Assembly: GCA_964605235.1 (NCBI GenBank)
Contig: CAZSBB010000006.1
Span: 1-64,000, forward strand
DNA length: 64,000 bases
Reading direction: 5' to 3'
Source of the DNA: CAZSBB01 sp964605235
GTDB taxonomy: Bacteria > Planctomycetota > Phycisphaerae > Phycisphaerales > Phycisphaeraceae
The notes under the pieces are model-generated. The model was not told the DNA's origin. It searched no databases and worked only from the letters and a program-made list of their open reading frames with translations. Position 1 is the first letter of the stretch. Every line of letters starts with the position of its first letter. Below, piece by piece: positions 1 through 8,746 of this stretch. A program made the translations under genes and the position numbers.

Positions 1-100
1 CCCCCTGGCCACCTTGTCAAGATGGCGCTTAAACATTCCCACCCCCCCGCCACCCTCCCCCCCCCCCCTCCCTCTGCATCCCATCAAACGTGACCGCTAT

Positions 101-730
101 TAAAATGTATTTTCAATTAAAATACACTTTCCAGGCATGGTTTGTGTGGATACCTGGCCGGGTGTGCGCGATGGCGTCATTGGGCTGAGAGACTGCTCGC
201 CGGCGCTACCGCACTGCTGCCGGGTAACCCAGCAGATGCTGAGGCGTGCGAGCTTGCCGCAATCAGCTCCTGCTCACAACCAGGCCGGCGCGGCGAATTA
301 TAGAACGTGTATTAATTGAAAATACATTTTCAAACGTGGATTTTTGGGCTACAAGCCGCGGTGTGCCATGCGGGGGGACAATGCGGCTGCTGTCCGACTG
401 CGCTGTGGCGCGTTGCCGCGTATCCCGATGGCGCCGCAGCAATATCAGGTCGCAGTCGTCATCTCCCGAAGCCGGTCCGTTCAGGCACGGATGATTCTAA
501 AATGTATTTTAATTGAAAATACATTTTATTGGCGTTGTCCGGTGAGTTGTCGTGCTGGGTGTGCCTGGCGGTGCGAGTGTGCTGAGATGCTGACTGAGGG
601 CGCTACAGCGATGCTGCTGCATGATCCCGATGGCGCCGCAGCAATATTGGCTTGCGGCTGTCATCTCCTGCTGGTGCAGCGCGCATGATGGATGAATTAT
701 AAAATGTGTTTTCAATTAAAATACGTTTTA
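101..730. repeat. Four AT-rich palindromes, ~200 bp period
   Basis: Copies lie at 101-130, 302-331, 498-528 and 700-730. The consensus is AAAATGTATTTT, a 5-nt loop, then AAAATACATTTT. The third copy has perfect 13-bp arms. Loops read CAATT in copies 1 and 4 and AATTG in copies 2 and 3, so the inner pair is inverted relative to the outer pair. They stand out as AT islands in GC-rich DNA. They could be hairpin elements or binding sites; no function is known to me. Confidence 0.8.
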
Positions 731-761
731 GAAGCATAGGTCATCTGGTTGGCGAGCTCTG

Positions 762-795
762 TGGGCGCGGCACGATTGTGTGGGCGCGGCACGAT
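762..795. repeat. Short tandem direct repeat
   Basis: TGGGCGCGGCACGAT occurs at 762-776 and again at 781-795, a 19-bp period. It is a simple local duplication in the gene-free left edge and no function is inferred. Confidence 0.75.
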
Positions 796-905
796 CATGC
801 GGTGAAGTGGCGATACGGTGATGCAGAAGCGCATTTTCCCAGATGGCTGGGGGGATGACTGCGGGCTGCCGGCATGCAACGACGACAGACGATGGTTGCT
901 GCCGC

Positions 906-945
906 CCTTAGCATCTCTCCGTGCCTCTGTGGCTCCGTGAGAGTC
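906..945. repeat. ACACAGAG-type dispersed repeat, copy 1
   Basis: The segment contains CTCTCCGTGCCTCTGTGGCT followed by a CCGTGAGAG motif. It resembles two other copies here, near 49470-49503 and 51706-51818. This CTCTGTG/CCGTG family is common between genes in Planctomycetota and Verrucomicrobiota genomes (recollection, not a search). Confidence 0.6.
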
Positions 946-1063
946 TCTCTGCTGCAACTGCAGCAAGCATATTGCTCACCGAGCTGCGCAGGCACGAAGA
1001 AGCAGCAATTGCCGCAGAAATCACTGCCCAACGCGCGAACTGCAGGTGGGGCAGCCGGCCGGC

Positions 1064-1978
1064 TCAGCCAACTTTCACGGGCGTGGCCTGCTGTTGCTGT
1101 TCCCACGCCAGGAGCTGGGTGAAGTTCATGAACTGCGCCTGGCCGGAGGCTTTGAGCTGGTTGATCAGGCGGTCGTGCACGGCATAGCCGGTGCCGGTGT
1201 CGAGTTTGGTGCAGCCGGCTTCGTTGTCGCCGGGGAACTCCAGCCCGTGCCAGTGGGAGCAGATGACAAACGGCGCGCCCGCCTGGACATACCTGCCGAA
1301 TTCTTCCATGGCGAGGTCCACCATGGCGTTGATGCGGGTTTCGCTGTTGGGCACGCGGAAGGCGTAGTCGCCGCCCAGCGGGTACTCGCGCACGCCGAAC
1401 AGGTTCTGCGGGGTGATGGGCACTTCCGCGCGGAAGGTCGCGGGTTCGTCCCAGCGCTGCTGATTCCAGATCCAACTGGTGGGCCAGGGAATGCGGGAGG
1501 AAACCCAGTCATAGCCGAGGGTCGCCAGGGCGCGGTACAGGTTGGTGCAGTACGCCCCCCAGCCGGGCCGGAAGCCGGTGGAGCTTTCGCCGAAGGCTTT
1601 GCGCCAGATTTTCTGGCCTTTTTCCAGCATTTCGACGAGAGCTTCAAAAGTGTGAACCGCTTCGATTTTGAAGCGTTCATTGTCATAGCGGGCGCGGGTG
1701 GGCGGGGAGAAGTCGAGCATCCACAGCTCGGGGACGCCGCATTCGAACGCATCATGGACATAGCCATGCTGGTGATATTCGTGGCCGTGGCTGCGGGATG
1801 CTTCCATGAGCTTGAGCAGCGGGGCATCCATATCCAGCGTGTACTCGCCAGCCTTGGGCACGAGGAAGAAGTTGCCGGGGATTTCATGGCGCGCCAGGAA
1901 CGCCAGTTGACGCTGATGCTGTTCCAGGCGACCCCAGAGGATGTCGTCGTTGGTCCACAACACGGGAATGACAGGCAT
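1064..1978 (-). CDS. Polysaccharide deacetylase-like protein
   Basis: This 304-residue protein looks like a NodB-type or related carbohydrate deacetylase, a metal enzyme that removes acyl groups from sugars. Visible motifs are TNDD at residues 9-12 (the catalytic/metal Asp motif), a His-rich stretch with His66, His69, His71 and His75 (metal ligands), and FRPGWG at 136-141 (the RPxxG-type motif). There is no signal peptide, so it is probably cytoplasmic. It is the last gene of a three-gene operon: its start lies 2 bp after the stop of the ceramidase-like gene, whose end carries GAGGAG as a likely ribosome binding site. The neighbouring aminotransferase suggests an amino-sugar substrate, but this is inference. 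Confidence 0.75.
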   Translation of the reverse strand: MPVIPVLWTNDDILWGRLEQHQRQLAFLARHEIPGNFFLVPKAGEYTLDMDAPLLKLMEASRSHGHEYHQHGYVHDAFECGVPELWMLDFSPPTRARYDNERFKIEAVHTFEALVEMLEKGQKIWRKAFGESSTGFRPGWGAYCTNLYRALATLGYDWVSSRIPWPTSWIWNQQRWDEPATFRAEVPITPQNLFGVREYPLGGDYAFRVPNSETRINAMVDLAMEEFGRYVQAGAPFVICSHWHGLEFPGDNEAGCTKLDTGTGYAVHDRLINQLKASGQAQFMNFTQLLAWEQQQQATPVKVG

Positions 1979-1980
1979 GG

Positions 1981-3324
1981 TCAGGACTCCTCGGCCGCGG
2001 CCAGCGGCGGATAGATGGCGGCAAAGGGATTTTCCAGCAAACGCAGGTTTTCATCCACCAGCACGTCGTCGATGTGTTCCACCAGCAGGTAATCGCTCAT
2101 GGCGGCATTGACCCAGGTTTCATAGCCGCCGCGGTGCAGCGATTCGCGGGTGAAGAAGTAGCCGTTGTGGCCGCAGCTGGTGCTGGCGACGAGGGTATGC
2201 TGGAAGGGGCTGCGTTCGCGCAGGCGCAGGACGGTTTCGCCAAAGGGTTCGCCGGGCACGGGCACGAACGCCACCGGGCCCAGGGCGAGGATGGATTGCA
2301 GATACGGCTTGCCGGCGCGGGGGGGCTGCGCCAACGCGCGTTCAACGGATTGCCAATGCTTGAAGTTCGCCATGCCGGTGCCGGGCTTCTCGCATTCGGG
2401 TTGCCAGCGCGCCAGCTCGGTGCGGGTTTCTTCCGCGCTGGGCAAGGGCCGGTAGGGCAGCAGGAAGGTTCCGCTGTGCAGGGCGAGGGTGAGGTCGCGC
2501 GGGTCTTTGATGCTGTGCCAGCAGGTCATGGCGTCCAGTGCTGCCACTGAGCCGGCTTCCCACAGCGCTGCTTCGCCGTCGCCGGTGGCGCTGCGGCTGT
2601 TGGTGCGCGGGGCGATGTCGCCGACGGCGCCGTTGATGTACAGCGTGGGGACTTTGGTGAGCTGCTCCATGCGGTCGATCATGATGCCCGGCCAGTCGCG
2701 GGAGATGACGCGACTGCTCCCGCCGTACACCGTGGGATGGGCGCCGTAGTGCACGAGATTCGCCAGCGGTCCCTGGGCGCCGTCGATCCGCAGCACGGTC
2801 ATGGTGGGGTCATAGACCGCCCAGTCGCTGACACCCAACCCCACGCCGTGGTTGACGCCGATCTTGCGCCGGTTGACGCCCGTGCGCGAGGTGGTCGTGC
2901 CGATGCCGATGCGCGCCGGCTGGAGATTCTTGCACGCCGCCACGATCGCCTGCACCGCGCCGGGGACCAGCACGTCATTGATGTACGGCATGTCCTTGTC
3001 GCACCAGCCCCAGACCTCCACGGTGCGCGGCGCGCTGTGGGTCTGGATGGCGCACAGCAGCATGTGCTCGGGCTTCACATCCGTCACCCGACTGGCTTGC
3101 GCGCGGATGGCGGCCGTGGTGGCGTCGTCCAGGATGGTGATGTCCAACTCCACCAGCACGCCGCGTTTGTCGCCCTGGGCGAACGCCAGCGCGGTGGCGT
3201 GGAGCGGGTCGCGCACGCGTTCGGCACGACGTTTGAGGTACGGATCGGGATAACCCATCAGCGCGGTGTCGAGCGCCGGGGTGATGTCCGCGCGCCCGAC
3301 GCCCACCAGCAAAGGCGTACTCAT
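1981..3324 (-). CDS. Neutral/alkaline ceramidase-like protein
   Basis: The 447-residue product begins GVGRADITP and contains HYGAHPTVYGG, SRDWPG and INGAVGDIAPR, which match the N-terminal domain of neutral/alkaline non-lysosomal ceramidases. The His and Asp of these motifs fit the zinc site of that family. It is shorter than true ceramidases (about 650-750 residues) and lacks both a signal peptide and the C-terminal immunoglobulin-like domain, so actual ceramide hydrolysis is doubtful. Such short versions are common in Planctomycetota and usually sit in carbohydrate clusters. It is the middle gene of the operon, 27 bp after the aminotransferase and 2 bp before the deacetylase. Confidence 0.8.
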   Translation of the reverse strand: MSTPLLVGVGRADITPALDTALMGYPDPYLKRRAERVRDPLHATALAFAQGDKRGVLVELDITILDDATTAAIRAQASRVTDVKPEHMLLCAIQTHSAPRTVEVWGWCDKDMPYINDVLVPGAVQAIVAACKNLQPARIGIGTTTSRTGVNRRKIGVNHGVGLGVSDWAVYDPTMTVLRIDGAQGPLANLVHYGAHPTVYGGSSRVISRDWPGIMIDRMEQLTKVPTLYINGAVGDIAPRTNSRSATGDGEAALWEAGSVAALDAMTCWHSIKDPRDLTLALHSGTFLLPYRPLPSAEETRTELARWQPECEKPGTGMANFKHWQSVERALAQPPRAGKPYLQSILALGPVAFVPVPGEPFGETVLRLRERSPFQHTLVASTSCGHNGYFFTRESLHRGGYETWVNAAMSDYLLVEHIDDVLVDENLRLLENPFAAIYPPLAAAEES

Positions 3325-3351
3325 GATGATCTGGCTCCGGGGGAAACAGCT

Positions 3352-4632
3352 TTAGCTGCACAGATGCTGATGCACTTTGCGCAGTGCGACGGCACAACTG
3401 GCGACATGGGCGTCGCTCATGCGCTGGGTGATCGACAACGCCACGGTTTTGCCCAGCAATTCGGTGCTGCGCGGGCATTGCTGGCGATCGTACTTGACAT
3501 GACAGGGATTGGGCGTGTTGCGCCAGGGGTAGCCGGTGTGGTCGGGGGTGCGTTGTTCGAGCACATAATCCCAGTGGTAGTAGATGTGCCGATCGGGAAT
3601 GCCTTCGTCAAAGATGGACCCGGCGCCCATGCCCTCAGCCCGCAGCGCCGCGGCGACGCGCTTGGCCATCGCGCTGTCGGCGACGTAGAACACCACCACC
3701 AGCCCGCAGTCGCCCGCTTCGTCCGCCACGCGCTGGGGCGTGAAGCCCGGCAGCGTGCGCACCGTTTCCAGCAGCGTGCGTTTGATGGACCGGCAGCGTT
3801 TGAGGATCGCGTCCCGCTTGTCCAGTTGCGCCAGCACCAGGGCGCCGCTCATCTCGTTCATGCGGTAGTTTTCGCCCAGGAATGGCTTGATCGAAAGCTG
3901 ATTGTCGCGGTCCTTCCAGAACGCATACGCCGAGTCGTGATAGCACGCCGCCCGGTCGAAAATTTCCTTGTCCTTCGCCACCACCGCGCCGCCTTCGCCA
4001 GCGGTGATGATCTTGAACTGCTGGAGGCTGAACGCCCCGCAATCGCCCAGCGAGCCCAATGGTCGGCCGCGGTATTGCCCGCCGTTGGCCTGGGCGCAGT
4101 CTTCGAGCACGCGCAGCTTGTGCTGCTGCGCCACGGCGAGCAGTTCATCCATCTGGCACGGCAGGCCGCGCATGTGCACGGGGATAATGGCTTTGGTGCG
4201 CGGGGTGATTTTCCGCGCCACGTCGGCGGGGTCGAGGGTCAGCGTGTCGTCCACCTCGGCGATGACAGGAAACGCGCCGCGCGCCAGCACCGCCGCCGCG
4301 GTGGCGATGTAGGTGTACGCCGGCACGATGACTTCATCGCCGCTGCCCACGCCGATGCCCACCAGGCCGGCAACCAGTGCGCTGGTGCCGCTGTTGACTG
4401 CCAGGGCGTAGGGCGTCTGGGTCAGCGCCGCAAAGCGCTTCTCAAACTGGGCGGTGGGGGATTGCTCGGCCTGGCGTCCAAAGCGGAAAAGGTTTTTGGT
4501 CCGCAGCACCGCGGTCACGGCATCGATCTCCGCCTGGCCGATCTCCGCCGGGCCGTGCAGGTAGGTGTCGGGTTTTTCCACCACGCAGGGCGTGCCGCCG
4601 TCGATGGCGAGCTTTTCATTGAGCACGGTCAT
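3352..4632 (-). CDS. DegT/DnrJ/EryC1/StrS aminotransferase
   Basis: This 426-residue PLP enzyme belongs to the sugar aminotransferase family that transfers an amino group from glutamate to a keto sugar. SGTSA at 81-85 binds the cofactor phosphate, EDCAQANGG near 177-185 matches the Asp that contacts the pyridine nitrogen, and Lys207 in FKIITAGEGG is the Schiff-base lysine. Length is normal to slightly long. It is first in the operon with the ceramidase-like protein and deacetylase. Members without a nucleotide-sugar context also occur in inositol or kanosamine-type pathways, so the exact substrate cannot be stated. The start at 4632 leaves 123 bp to the divergent AraC gene. Confidence 0.9.
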   Translation of the reverse strand: MTVLNEKLAIDGGTPCVVEKPDTYLHGPAEIGQAEIDAVTAVLRTKNLFRFGRQAEQSPTAQFEKRFAALTQTPYALAVNSGTSALVAGLVGIGVGSGDEVIVPAYTYIATAAAVLARGAFPVIAEVDDTLTLDPADVARKITPRTKAIIPVHMRGLPCQMDELLAVAQQHKLRVLEDCAQANGGQYRGRPLGSLGDCGAFSLQQFKIITAGEGGAVVAKDKEIFDRAACYHDSAYAFWKDRDNQLSIKPFLGENYRMNEMSGALVLAQLDKRDAILKRCRSIKRTLLETVRTLPGFTPQRVADEAGDCGLVVVFYVADSAMAKRVAAALRAEGMGAGSIFDEGIPDRHIYYHWDYVLEQRTPDHTGYPWRNTPNPCHVKYDRQQCPRSTELLGKTVALSITQRMSDAHVASCAVALRKVHQHLCS

Positions 4633-4755
4633 GTCCGGGCCTCCGCATCCACAGGTAAAAAATCACATTCTCCGGGCAGGAATGACGCAGAATATCGCGG
4701 TAAATTCCGACCGAATATGGAAAAAGTCCATCTGGACATGGCATAATTCACACTC

Positions 4756-5685
4756 ATGGATCCACGCGTTGCCTGGTTGCCGTGTGCTTCGGAAGCCGCG
4801 CCGGACCTGCTGGGGCAGGCGGTGCGGGCGGTGGCGTGTCTGACGCCGGCCCAGGTGCTGGTTCCCGACGTGCCCGGCTGGGGCGAGCCGGTGCGGGCTA
4901 CCGCGCGGACGCCGGTCCGGCTGCATCCGTCCTTTCGCCGCCATCAACATGCGGTGTGTGAAGTATGCCTGGCGCTGGGTGGGACCGCCGGGATGACGTT
5001 GCACCAGGAGTCGTATTTGTTGCCGGCGCCGTGCTTGCTGGTGTTGCCGCCGGGCGTGGCGCATGGCGAAGGGCGGGCGGGCAGTCAGCCATATGATCTG
5101 CTGTGGTTCGGCTTCGCGCCGGACCTGGCGATCACGGCCGGCATCAGCAGCTTTCGCCTGGAAACGGGTTGGACGCTGCGCGGGCGGCGGCGGCTGGCGG
5201 GGCCGGCGGCGGCGCGGCTGTGGCGGCGCATGCATGACGCCAATGAGCGTCCACCGCTGACGCCCGGCGATTGGCCCAGTGTGCAGAACGAGTTGCTCGA
5301 AGCCCTGGTGGCGTTGCAGCGCGAAGCACTGGCGCCCAGCCGCGCCCCGCGCGTGTCCGACGCCCGGCGGCAGGTGGTCGCCGACGTGCAGCATTACCTG
5401 CGCTCGCATCTGGCGCAGCCGCTGTCCTTGCCGGACATCGCCCATCTGGTCCGGCTGAGTCCCAACTATGTCAACACGCTGTTTCGCCGCCGCACCGGCA
5501 GCACGGTGCACGCCTGGTTGACCCGGCAGCGTCTGGCCGCAGCGCGCAAGTTGCTGCGCGGCGGAGCGTTGCCCATCCGCGAAGTTGCCGCGGCGGTGGG
5601 TTTTGCCGATCCGCTGTACTTCAGCAAAGCCTACCGCCGGGCGTTTGGTCATCCGCCCTCGGCGGCGCGCCGACCGGGGCGCTGA
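4756..5685 (+). CDS. AraC family transcriptional regulator
   Basis: The 309-residue protein has an N-terminal sensing half with a cupin-like His pattern and the run PPGVAHGEG near residue 100. The C-terminal double helix-turn-helix spans about residues 205-300. SLPDIAHLVRLSPNYVNTLF marks the first HTH, and IREVAAAVGFADPLYFSKAY followed by RRAFG marks the second and the family signature. It is divergent from the aminotransferase operon with only 123 bp between the starts, so it probably controls that operon in response to a sugar. No clear operator could be picked out by eye in the intergenic gap. Confidence 0.9.
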   Translation: MDPRVAWLPCASEAAPDLLGQAVRAVACLTPAQVLVPDVPGWGEPVRATARTPVRLHPSFRRHQHAVCEVCLALGGTAGMTLHQESYLLPAPCLLVLPPGVAHGEGRAGSQPYDLLWFGFAPDLAITAGISSFRLETGWTLRGRRRLAGPAAARLWRRMHDANERPPLTPGDWPSVQNELLEALVALQREALAPSRAPRVSDARRQVVADVQHYLRSHLAQPLSLPDIAHLVRLSPNYVNTLFRRRTGSTVHAWLTRQRLAAARKLLRGGALPIREVAAAVGFADPLYFSKAYRRAFGHPPSAARRPGR

Positions 5686-5693
5686 AATCGGGC

Positions 5694-5733
5694 TTGACAA
5701 ATATTACAAACGTAATACGATTACACCTGTAAT
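5694..5733 (+). promoter_or_regulatory. blaI promoter with two BlaI-type operators
   Basis: A TTGACA -35 at 5694-5699 and TACGAT -10 at 5716-5721 are 16 bp apart. Two palindromes of the form ATTAC-N4-GTAAT lie at 5703-5716 and 5720-5733, that is, in the spacer and over the -10. BlaI/MecI operators are built around TACA/TGTA half-sites, so these are very likely autoregulatory sites for the repressor encoded just downstream. The centres are 17 bp apart. Confidence 0.85.
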
Positions 5734-5754
5734 ACCCGCTGGGAGAACCGGAAG

Positions 5755-6135
5755 ATGGCCCGTATGCCCCGTATCAGCGACGCCCAGTGGCAGGTGATGG
5801 AGGCGCTCTGGGAGGCGGGTCCCGCCACCGCCAATGAGATCGTCGTCCGTCTGACGGGGCAGGTCGAATGCAACGACCGCACCCTGCGCACGCACCTGAA
5901 TCGGCTGGTCGCCAAGGGCGTGGTCAGCGCTGAACCGGGGGGCAAGGAATACCGTTATCGCGCGACGGTCACTCGGGCGCAGGCGCTCAAGCACAAGAGC
6001 GATTCCTTTCTGGCGACGCTGTCCGACCAGCTCACCATGCCCGCCCTGGTGCACTTTGTCCGCAAGGCGCGCCTGAGCCGCCACGACATTGCCCAGCTGC
6101 GCAAGCTGCTCGATGAGAAGGAGCAGCGCCAATGA
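5755..6135 (+). CDS. BlaI/MecI family repressor
   Basis: The 126-residue winged-helix repressor starts MPRISDAQWQVMEALWEAGP and has the expected recognition region around residues 25-60 (RTLRTHLNRLVAKGVV) followed by KEYRYRATVTR. The C-terminal half would be the dimerisation and cleavage segment. It is followed immediately by an M56 membrane peptidase whose start overlaps its stop (ATGA), the usual BlaI-BlaR1 pairing. Two operator palindromes overlap its promoter, so autoregulation is expected. In Planctomycetota such pairs seldom relate to beta-lactams and the signal here is unknown. Confidence 0.93.
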   Translation: MARMPRISDAQWQVMEALWEAGPATANEIVVRLTGQVECNDRTLRTHLNRLVAKGVVSAEPGGKEYRYRATVTRAQALKHKSDSFLATLSDQLTMPALVHFVRKARLSRHDIAQLRKLLDEKEQRQ

Positions 6136-8087
6136 ATGAACTGGGCGACTGGCTGGCGCTGGCGGGTCCGTGGTTGCTGCGCAACTCGGCGGAGGCGGCG
6201 GTGCTGGCGCTGATCGTGCTGGCGCTGCAAAGTCTGCTGGGCCGCTGGCTCACCCCCGGCGCCAGGCACGCGCTGTGGTTGATCGTGGCCATCCGGGTGC
6301 TGCTGCCGGTGCTGCCCGCCAGTTCATGGAGCATCTTCAACTGGTTGCCGCAACTGCCGCCGGGGGCGCGTCCTCACCAGGTTCAAACCCCAGCCGTTCC
6401 CGGAACGGAGCCGGATGCCGCGCTGCCGGCCGGGGCCCACGCCGCCCCTGAAGCCGCACCGGCGGTTGTGCCCGGCGCGATGCCCGCGCGTGACGACACC
6501 CCGGCCGCCCAGCGCTGGCTTCTGCTTGGGTTGCTGTGGCTGCTGGGCGCGGGGGCGATGCTGGGCAAGGTTCTGTGGAGCACCCGGGCGCTGGCGCGCC
6601 AGCTGCGTCAGGCCCGGATGCTCCAGGAGCCACGCCTGCTGGCCATGCTGGGAGAATGTCAACAACAGATCGGCATTCGGGCTCATGTGCAGTTGTATGA
6701 AGTGGCGGAACTGGCGGCTCCGGCGCTCACTGGCGTATGGCGGCCACGTCTGTTGCTGCCGCGCTCATTGGTGCGCGAACTGTCCCCGACCGACCTGCGC
6801 TTTGTGCTGCTGCATGAACTGGCGCACCTGCGGCGGGAAGACCTGCTGACCAACTGGCTGGCGACCTTGCTGCTGACCGTGCACTGGTTCAACCCGGTGC
6901 TGTGGCTGGCGGCGTGGCGCTGCCGGGTCGACAGCGAACTGGCGTGTGACGCGCGGGTGCTGCTGGCGACCGCGCCCGCCGCCCGCCGGGACTATGGCCA
7001 CGCCATCGTGCGCCTGGTGGAACGCCTGAGTCATCCGCCCCTGCGTCTGACCGCCGCCGTCGGCATCCTGGACGATCCCCCTTTCCTGCACCGGAGAATC
7101 CGCATGATCGCCAACTTCGACGCCCGCCGTTCGCGTTTCAGTCCCGTGCTGCTGGCGGCCATGACGGTGCTGCTGGCGCTGACCACGCTCACCACCGCCC
7201 GCAGCCCCGACGCGCCGGTCGCCGCGCCGCAACCGTCGGACATCGCGGCGCTGTCGGCGTCGTCCGCGCTTACTGCACCGGGCCTCGTCACCGCGCCGGC
7301 TGCGGATGAGCCCGTGGTTGCGCCGGTGGAGCTGGGCAAATCGTCAAGCGTGCTCAAGGCCGGGGGCAATCTCGCCGCTTTCCCGGTGGGCATTGCGTTC
7401 GCGCAGAAAGTCAACGGCATGCCGCAAGTCAGCGTGGTGGTGACCTACCTGATTCCCGATCCAGGCGCCGCCAGCCCGGACGCGATCGCCGGCGAGGAGG
7501 AAGTGGCGCGGGGCCGACTCAAGGTGGGTGAAAACAGCATGAATCTGTCCAAGCTGCGCGAGGGACGTTACCACCTGCGCTTCAGCGCCTCGCACGGCTT
7601 CGTCGGTTGTGCGCGCACCGTGCAGATCAAGGATGGGCACGCCAGTGAAGCCTGGGATGGTTCACCGCGGCTGGACATCGTATTTTCCCGCGCCAAACGC
7701 GTGCGCCTGCGCTACGTGATGAACGTCAAACACGAGCGCGCCCTGATCGGGGAGAACACCGAGACGGCCGTCGTCACGCTGGATGAAAAGAACGACAGAC
7801 TGCGCGACTACCTGCCCGCCTGGTGTCTGGAGCAGAAGGGCGAGCGCGTGTATGTCCGCTTCTTTGTCCACAACGGCACGGACGGCTGGGGCTTCGCCCG
7901 CGCCCCGGCGGGCGCCGGCTTTGAGGAGATGACCCAGGCGCCGGCCGACGACCGCTATCGCCTGACGGAAATTGATCTGGAACCGGGCGTGGTGTTCTTC
8001 GTCCACGATATGGGCTACTACGACAAACGCCCGATGTATGGCAAAGTGCTGGTCGAAAGCATCGAAGGCGGCGCGGCTGAGCAGTGA
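6132..8087 (+). CDS. M56 family BlaR1-like membrane peptidase
   Basis: This 651-residue protein is an antirepressor-type membrane metalloprotease. Hydrophobic segments are visible near residues 20-35, 45-65, 130-150 and 245-265, with HELAH at 228-232 as the zinc site followed by RREDLL and a DSELACDARVL motif. A further segment near 335-355 leads to an extracytoplasmic region of about 300 residues. That region is not a penicillin-binding sensor: no SxxK-type transpeptidase motifs were seen, and it looks like a beta-rich domain instead. The expected role is to cleave the upstream BlaI on sensing an unknown ligand. Translation is coupled by the 4-bp ATGA overlap. Confidence 0.88.
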   Translation: MNELGDWLALAGPWLLRNSAEAAVLALIVLALQSLLGRWLTPGARHALWLIVAIRVLLPVLPASSWSIFNWLPQLPPGARPHQVQTPAVPGTEPDAALPAGAHAAPEAAPAVVPGAMPARDDTPAAQRWLLLGLLWLLGAGAMLGKVLWSTRALARQLRQARMLQEPRLLAMLGECQQQIGIRAHVQLYEVAELAAPALTGVWRPRLLLPRSLVRELSPTDLRFVLLHELAHLRREDLLTNWLATLLLTVHWFNPVLWLAAWRCRVDSELACDARVLLATAPAARRDYGHAIVRLVERLSHPPLRLTAAVGILDDPPFLHRRIRMIANFDARRSRFSPVLLAAMTVLLALTTLTTARSPDAPVAAPQPSDIAALSASSALTAPGLVTAPAADEPVVAPVELGKSSSVLKAGGNLAAFPVGIAFAQKVNGMPQVSVVVTYLIPDPGAASPDAIAGEEEVARGRLKVGENSMNLSKLREGRYHLRFSASHGFVGCARTVQIKDGHASEAWDGSPRLDIVFSRAKRVRLRYVMNVKHERALIGENTETAVVTLDEKNDRLRDYLPAWCLEQKGERVYVRFFVHNGTDGWGFARAPAGAGFEEMTQAPADDRYRLTEIDLEPGVVFFVHDMGYYDKRPMYGKVLVESIEGGAAEQ

Positions 8088-8101
8088 GCCATGCAGCGTC
8101 G

Positions 8102-8716
8102 CTAGGGGCGACTGACGCAGGCGCTGCCGCGCACGTAAAACCGCAGCGGGCGCTGCGCCCAGTCGCCGGCGTACGCGACGCCGACGCGCGGGGTCACGAC
8201 GATCTGGCGGCCCGGCAGCGTGCGGGCGCGGGTGCGTTCAAGCCACATCGTGTCGCTGGTGGCGAGGTCCAGCCCATCCTGCGTGCGGTTGATCGCCAGC
8301 GCCTGGCACAGCCGCGCCGGGCCGGCGCACAGCTCGCGGTCGCGTTTGGCTTGGGGCCGATGCTCGCGCATCTGCTCGACGCCTTCCTCCGGTTCCAGCG
8401 CCCGCAGCAGCACCGCCACCGGCTGGTCGATGCCGCCGGCGACGACGTTCATGCAGTAGTGCATGCCATAGGTGAAGTAGACGTACAGCAGCCCCGCTTC
8501 GCCCCACATGGTTTCATTGCGCGGCGTGCGGCGATTGCCAAAGGTGTGAGCCGCGCGGTCCGGCGCACCCAGGTACGCTTCGGTTTCCACAATGCGCCCG
8601 GCAAGCCGCTGACCCTCGAGCACGCGCACCACCCGCTGGCCCAGCAGCGCCCGCGCCAGGCGCACCGGATCGTGCTGGTAGAACCCGCGCTCCAGTCGCG
8701 GCGCCTTGCTCATCAT
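8102..8716 (-). CDS. DNA-3-methyladenine glycosylase (MPG/AAG type)
   Basis: The 204-residue protein matches the alkyladenine glycosylase family, which excises alkylated purines in base excision repair. Motifs include LARALLGQRVVR, RIVETEAYLGAPDRAAHTF (the Glu activates the catalytic water), VYFTYGMHYCMNVV and LCAGPARLCQAL. Length is normal. The start is MM, so 8713 is an equally likely start. The gene is convergent with the M56 gene, separated by 14 bp, and is followed upstream by a GC-rich palindrome. It has no functional link to its neighbours. Confidence 0.95.
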   Translation of the reverse strand: MMSKAPRLERGFYQHDPVRLARALLGQRVVRVLEGQRLAGRIVETEAYLGAPDRAAHTFGNRRTPRNETMWGEAGLLYVYFTYGMHYCMNVVAGGIDQPVAVLLRALEPEEGVEQMREHRPQAKRDRELCAGPARLCQALAINRTQDGLDLATSDTMWLERTRARTLPGRQIVVTPRVGVAYAGDWAQRPLRFYVRGSACVSRP

Positions 8717-8746
8717 CCAGACTCACCACTGACACACCGAAGCCAT

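Larger units (their letters stand above)
1..1063. other. Gene-free left edge with repeats
   Basis: No convincing gene is present: the small open frames lack ribosome binding sites and any recognisable domain. The stretch begins with long C runs (about positions 44-70). It then carries four AT-rich palindromes about 200 bp apart, a 15-bp direct repeat at 762-776 and 781-795 (period 19 bp), and a copy of the ACACAGAG-type repeat near 906-945. A GATGGCGCCGCAGCAATAT segment occurs at both 428-446 and 632-650, so the spacers between palindromes are partly repeated too. The array may continue left of the window. Confidence 0.7.

Noticed and set aside
101..730. CRISPR array or integron attC sites
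   Set aside because: Period of ~200 bp is far too long for CRISPR, loops are inverted among copies, and there are no cas genes, integrase or cassette ORFs.
2737..4746. A 669-residue plus-strand frame opposite the aminotransferase and ceramidase-like genes
   Set aside because: Low-complexity His/Arg-rich composition and no motif; a shadow frame in GC-rich DNA.
6132..8087. Beta-lactam resistance sensor
   Set aside because: No penicillin-binding motifs in the sensor and no beta-lactamase gene nearby.
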